DNA from: Sphingobacteriales bacterium 44-15
GTDB taxonomy: Bacteria > Bacteroidota > Bacteroidia > Chitinophagales > Chitinophagaceae
DNA length: 64,000 nt
Direction of reading: 5' to 3'
Assembly: GCA_001899685.1 (NCBI GenBank)
Contig: MKWG01000043.1
Span: 62,001-126,000, forward strand
This document shows, one piece after another, positions 60,955 through 64,000 of this stretch (position 1 is its first letter; every line of letters begins with the position of its first letter). Position numbers and translations under genes: made by a program. The notes beneath the pieces were generated by a model. It saw only the letters and a list, made by a program, of their open reading frames with translations. It was not told the DNA's origin and did not search any database.

Positions 60955-61132
60955 AATTTGAAATTTAAGATTTGAAATGCGCCCGAGATTACTTCGACGC
61001 ATAATTGCTGAGAAAATGTGAAAGGGATGAAACTCGTGGTTTTCCCGAAAAAATATCGCCGGGATGGTAAATACCTATTTTTCAGCAAAACAGCACCTGA
61101 TCAATCTCAAATTTCAAATCTCAAATCAATTA
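60955..61132. repeat. Inverted pair of AT-rich TTTGAAAT repeats
   Basis: AATTTGAAATTTAAGATTTG (60954-60973) and a reverse-complement-like stretch CTCAAATTTCAAATCTCAAA (61108-61127) flank a stretch of about 130 bases without a gene. The right copy reaches the stop codon of the DUF5686 gene. A similar sequence, TTTTCAAATTTTCAAATTAA, lies at about 16411-16430 between accB and accC. Confidence 0.45.
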
Positions 61133-63579
61133 AACCCCCGGAACCCGATGCGTATGCCCTGGTCTTTAAATCCCTGGTTGCCATAGCCGCGTACATAATC
61201 CACCCTGAATACCTTCAATATATTTTCTATGCCGGCAAACACTTCATAGTAATAGTTGCTTTTATCCACTACGAATCCGTTGCCTCCCCCAATCAGGTGA
61301 ATATTAAGCGTTTTAATAAACGGGATCTTATTGGTAAGGGCGCCGTTAAAATGATGCTCAATATGCAAAGTGCTGTAAAAACGCGCAGTAGTGCTCCGTT
61401 CATAATAAGGCGCTAATTGAAAACTGTTAAGATACGCTGTCGCCACAAGCAATTGGTTACCGTTGAAATGCTGGTAGTCGGGCAGTTCTACATGCTTCCT
61501 ATTCAAAAAGCCCCCGGCAGCAATATGATAATTGAACAGTCCCCATAGCTTCAGGTTAACTTCATCTCTCACAGAGAATTTCCACCGGTCATAATCCTCG
61601 TCGCTTCCCAACAGGTTTTTAAACCCTTTGGAATAGCTGACGCTGAACAAAGGATATACTGATCCCATGTTGATCTTGCGCTCCGGCAACTGGATGAATT
61701 TTGTACCGGGCCGGTAGCTCACTGTAAAAGACCCTATCAATGCCTGGTGCCTTGAGAAATTCTGAGATACCAGTTCTGTGGGATAATTAGGCGTTCTTTT
61801 ATCCAGGTTCTTGCTTTTTCCCCAGAACGTGTTATCCCGGTTTTCCTGTGGTAGCCGGTCCTGGTAGCTGAGGTCTGCTTTTATGGTAACTGCCTCTCCT
61901 ACTCCTCTTACATATTCCAGGTTCCCGAACCATGCTTCATAGATCTTTAAATAGTTAGTACCGTTAAACAAAGTGTTATAAGTGTTCACTATCGGGCGAA
62001 CAGGATTTTCATTATTCAGTTGAAAAACTCGTTTGCCGCCCGCAATGTTTATGGCATTGATAACTCTACGGCCAAAAAAATAAGAAGCAGAAAGATCAGC
62101 ATTAAAATGCCTGTTGGTAAACCCATACCGTACCGTAGGTGTGATCTCAACAGATCTTATTCCGGAAAATTTTCTGCCATACGAGGGACTAAGATTAAGA
62201 TTAAACCCTTCTACAGTATTAAAGTTGGCTACATCGATCAATGGCTTATAGGAAAAAGAAGATTTTTTGCTTTGCCTTGTAAACGTTTGGCCAAACAATA
62301 ATACACCTCCCACGGTAAGCTTATTTCTTTTCCGGTCTACGGAATCAAGATAATGCGGATCCCTGCGAACGATCTCCATGCTGTCTTTCTTTATATAGTC
62401 CAGCACCTCATCGTTCAGCAACGGCACGGGTCGTACATCATTCCAATAGTCTCTTGGCTTTTTATTAGAGCCGGAATCGTATTTAACAATAATATTATTG
62501 AACAGCTTTTTATCCAATTCAGGATTGAGCTTATAATTATTATATACTGAAACGAAGCTTCCCTTTGCATCAAAACCCAGTATCTTTACGGATGGATATA
62601 ATACCTGGCTCTGTATCATCCACACATCTTTATCAACAGGCACATACAACTGCTCTATTTTCAGCGTATCCGCCAGCTCCATCTGGGATGATTTGGTAAG
62701 CATGAGATCAATGCTGTATATTCTCCAGTCGTCTTCAATAATATTAATGAGCCCGCTGAACAAGGGCTCATACTGCCGCCTGGGTATCACCATTACCCGG
62801 TTGACCGTTTTACCGTTCTCTGTAAAGCTCCCAAGGTACCGGTACCGGTAAAAGCTAAGTGCATTATCTGCTATGGGTGAAATAAAACCTCTCGGGTTGA
62901 GCGCTTTGCTGACCTGGATATTATTATCATAAAAAGTCAGGAACCGGGGATCGCTGAACCCAAAACTTTCACCCTGGCCGCTTACCCTGGTGGAGGTAAC
63001 AATTACTTTTTCGCGATCGGGTTTTTGATAGTAATAACTTGCAATGGTTTCAGAGAGATAGATCATCTTATTCTTAGCGGTATCGCCATCACCAAAATCA
63101 ATTTTCTGCCCGAAGATGGTACCGGGATAATCATTGAGCCGTAGTTGCCCTTTAATATATACCTGGCATTGAAAAGCATCTACCTGGTTTTTGTAATAAG
63201 GTCTTTTCTTTATAGCCTGCCTGATGATCTCGTACGCCGGGTCTTCAGCATTGTTACCAATCACGATCTCCTTTAGCGTGATCTGCTGCAAATGCAAAAC
63301 AAAATCAAGATGAACAGGTTCGCTGCCGACAGTTATGGTCTGTTCCGAAGCGGCATACCCCACATGCATGCACTGGATAGTATAGCTGCCTCCCGGAAGG
63401 TTAATAATATAGCGTCCTTCATTATTGGCCGTGGTGCCCGTTGAAATACCTTTTATCACGATGGAGGCAAAGGGCAGTGCTTCTCCCATATCGTTTTTGA
63501 CAATACCAGTAACCGGTACAGCCATGGCTTTCAAAAAGATCAGTAAAAGCGCCTGTGAAAGTTGCAGTTTTCTTTTCAT
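61126..63579 (-). CDS. DUF5686 outer-membrane protein with CarboxypepD_reg domain
   Basis: An 817-residue protein of the outer membrane from ATG 63579 (MKRKLQLSQALLLIFLKAMA, signal peptide to about residue 20); an ATG at 63597 would add six residues. A CarboxypepD_reg-like domain (about 22-105) has GIVKNDMGEALPFASIVIKG. A DUF5686 region follows, with EIVIGNNAEDPAYEIIRQAI and KNQVDAFQCQVYIKGQLRL, and the C-terminal 400 residues are a beta-barrel with strands such as FQLAPYYERSTTARFYSTL, ending in FKDQGIRIGFRGFN. Such proteins are common in Bacteroidota and resemble receptors without plug. The role is unknown. The next gene upstream ends 33 bases before its start, so it may be the second gene of a two-gene unit. 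Confidence 0.85.
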   Translation of the reverse strand: MKRKLQLSQALLLIFLKAMAVPVTGIVKNDMGEALPFASIVIKGISTGTTANNEGRYIINLPGGSYTIQCMHVGYAASEQTITVGSEPVHLDFVLHLQQITLKEIVIGNNAEDPAYEIIRQAIKKRPYYKNQVDAFQCQVYIKGQLRLNDYPGTIFGQKIDFGDGDTAKNKMIYLSETIASYYYQKPDREKVIVTSTRVSGQGESFGFSDPRFLTFYDNNIQVSKALNPRGFISPIADNALSFYRYRYLGSFTENGKTVNRVMVIPRRQYEPLFSGLINIIEDDWRIYSIDLMLTKSSQMELADTLKIEQLYVPVDKDVWMIQSQVLYPSVKILGFDAKGSFVSVYNNYKLNPELDKKLFNNIIVKYDSGSNKKPRDYWNDVRPVPLLNDEVLDYIKKDSMEIVRRDPHYLDSVDRKRNKLTVGGVLLFGQTFTRQSKKSSFSYKPLIDVANFNTVEGFNLNLSPSYGRKFSGIRSVEITPTVRYGFTNRHFNADLSASYFFGRRVINAINIAGGKRVFQLNNENPVRPIVNTYNTLFNGTNYLKIYEAWFGNLEYVRGVGEAVTIKADLSYQDRLPQENRDNTFWGKSKNLDKRTPNYPTELVSQNFSRHQALIGSFTVSYRPGTKFIQLPERKINMGSVYPLFSVSYSKGFKNLLGSDEDYDRWKFSVRDEVNLKLWGLFNYHIAAGGFLNRKHVELPDYQHFNGNQLLVATAYLNSFQLAPYYERSTTARFYSTLHIEHHFNGALTNKIPFIKTLNIHLIGGGNGFVVDKSNYYYEVFAGIENILKVFRVDYVRGYGNQGFKDQGIRIGFRGFN

Positions 63580-63612
63580 GAAACGGACATTCCCCAACGA
63601 AATAAATCAAAC

Positions 63613-63978
63613 CTATGATTGTGCTCTTTTCTCAAGAGTGCTTCTGAGCAGTGACCCGCTGAGCGCCGCAAAGCCTGCTGTAAGTCCGCCAATTAGGGCA
63701 GTGATAATGATCAGGAACATAGGATCATCCCTGTTGAGGATGAGCGGAGATATCCTGTGTGCCAGCAGATCGTCATTCTGCGCACTGATATACCATGCCA
63801 GCCCGCCCCACAACAACAGCAATGACAAAAACCCGGTAATAAATGACAGGTAGGGCTTCTGGTTTATGATGGCGCTAACGGCAAAAGCAACTATGGCAAT
63901 GCTCCACCAGGGCATATACAAACAAAGCGTAAAGCTTAGCAATGCCATTAATAACAGGGATACAATAAATTTGATCAT
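63613..63978 (-). CDS. Small hypothetical membrane protein
   Basis: A 121-residue protein with four likely membrane helices: about 2-21 (IKFIVSLLLMALLSFTLCLY), 24-38, 46-64 (YLSFITGFLSLLLLWGGLAW) and 87-112 (FLIIITALIGGLTAGFAALS). The segment between helices 3 and 4 is polar (SAQNDDLLAHRISPLILNRDD). It ends with a basic tail, RSTLEKRAQS. I do not recognise a family. The gene precedes the DUF5686 gene on the same strand with 33 bases between them and is near the right edge of the window, so it may be part of a longer operon starting outside. Start: ATG at 63978. Confidence 0.65.
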   Translation of the reverse strand: MIKFIVSLLLMALLSFTLCLYMPWWSIAIVAFAVSAIINQKPYLSFITGFLSLLLLWGGLAWYISAQNDDLLAHRISPLILNRDDPMFLIIITALIGGLTAGFAALSGSLLRSTLEKRAQS

Positions 63979-64000
63979 GTTAGTATTTTTTTGCTATGGG

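Noticed and set aside
61018-61416. Plus-strand frame crossing from the gap into the DUF5686 gene
   Set aside because: Mostly antisense to DUF5686 coding sequence and passes through AT-rich repeat sequence.
1-64000. CRISPR array, prophage, IS element, tRNA or rRNA gene
   Set aside because: No regularly spaced direct repeats, no transposase, integrase or phage structural genes and no tRNA-like cloverleaf were recognised on reading both strands.

Overview
The window is a stretch of ordinary chromosome from a member of the Bacteroidota, most likely the family Chitinophagaceae. The evidence is an ECF sigma/FecR pair with a DUF4974 tail, a CarboxypepD_reg TonB-dependent receptor, DUF6089, DUF5686 and CCC-motif proteins, bacillithiol synthesis (BshC), Bacteroidota-type -7 boxes (TAnnTTTG) in front of many genes, and moderate GC. 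No rRNA, tRNA, CRISPR array, prophage or insertion sequence was seen. The family placement is inference.

Layout. 0.2-4 kb: sigma/FecR pair whose likely receptor target lies off the left edge, and a secreted deacetylase-like protein. 4-5.3 kb: a 640-base gene-free stretch and an AT-rich orphan gene. 5.4-14.9 kb: LLM flavin oxidoreductase, fmt, NamZ-type muramidase, SlyD-like FKBP, thioesterase, glucan phosphorylase, S41 protease, GNAT, class A serine hydrolase. 15-17.6 kb: efp-accB-accC. 17.6-24.7 kb: UbiD decarboxylase, DUF6089 barrel, sugar nucleotidyltransferase, lactonase, bshC. 24.7-30.3 kb: alpha-amylase, ispH, a receiver-only response regulator, lon. 30.4-33.7 kb: three envelope proteins. 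33.8-38.4 kb: proS, two small membrane proteins, a Xre/RES toxin-antitoxin pair, ribBA. 38.6-45.7 kb: Oar-like TonB receptor, sugar MFS transporter, coaD, pyrB, rpmI-rplT. 45.9-49.5 kb: arginine decarboxylase and a sugar-acid pair (lactonase plus galactonate dehydratase). 49.6-55.8 kb: CHASE3 histidine kinase, a helical protein, purK-purE, an L,D-transpeptidase with a TonB-like tail, queuosine precursor transporter. 55.9-64 kb: YfhO-type membrane protein, glycosyltransferase, trhO, DUF5686 protein, small membrane protein.

How it works together. Most genes are housekeeping: translation (fmt, efp, proS, rpmI, rplT), fatty acids (accBC), isoprenoids and quinones (ispH, UbiD-like), nucleotides (pyrB, purEK), cofactors (ribBA, coaD) and redox (bshC). 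A second theme is the cell envelope and glycans: NamZ, L,D-transpeptidase, serine hydrolase, OM barrels, amylase, phosphorylase, lactonases and galactonate dehydratase.

No obviously new multigene system is present. The most interesting signals are: a dispersed intergenic repeat of about 150 bases with GC-rich palindromic modules apparently inserted into it; an EF-P with arginine at position 32, as in rhamnosylated EF-P; a glucan phosphorylase with Thr where the PLP lysine is expected; an L,D-transpeptidase fused to a TonB C-terminal-like domain; a possible small RNA upstream of bshC; and an rpmI-rplT operon without infC that carries alternative hairpins. Start sites and motif alignments were read by eye, without database searches.
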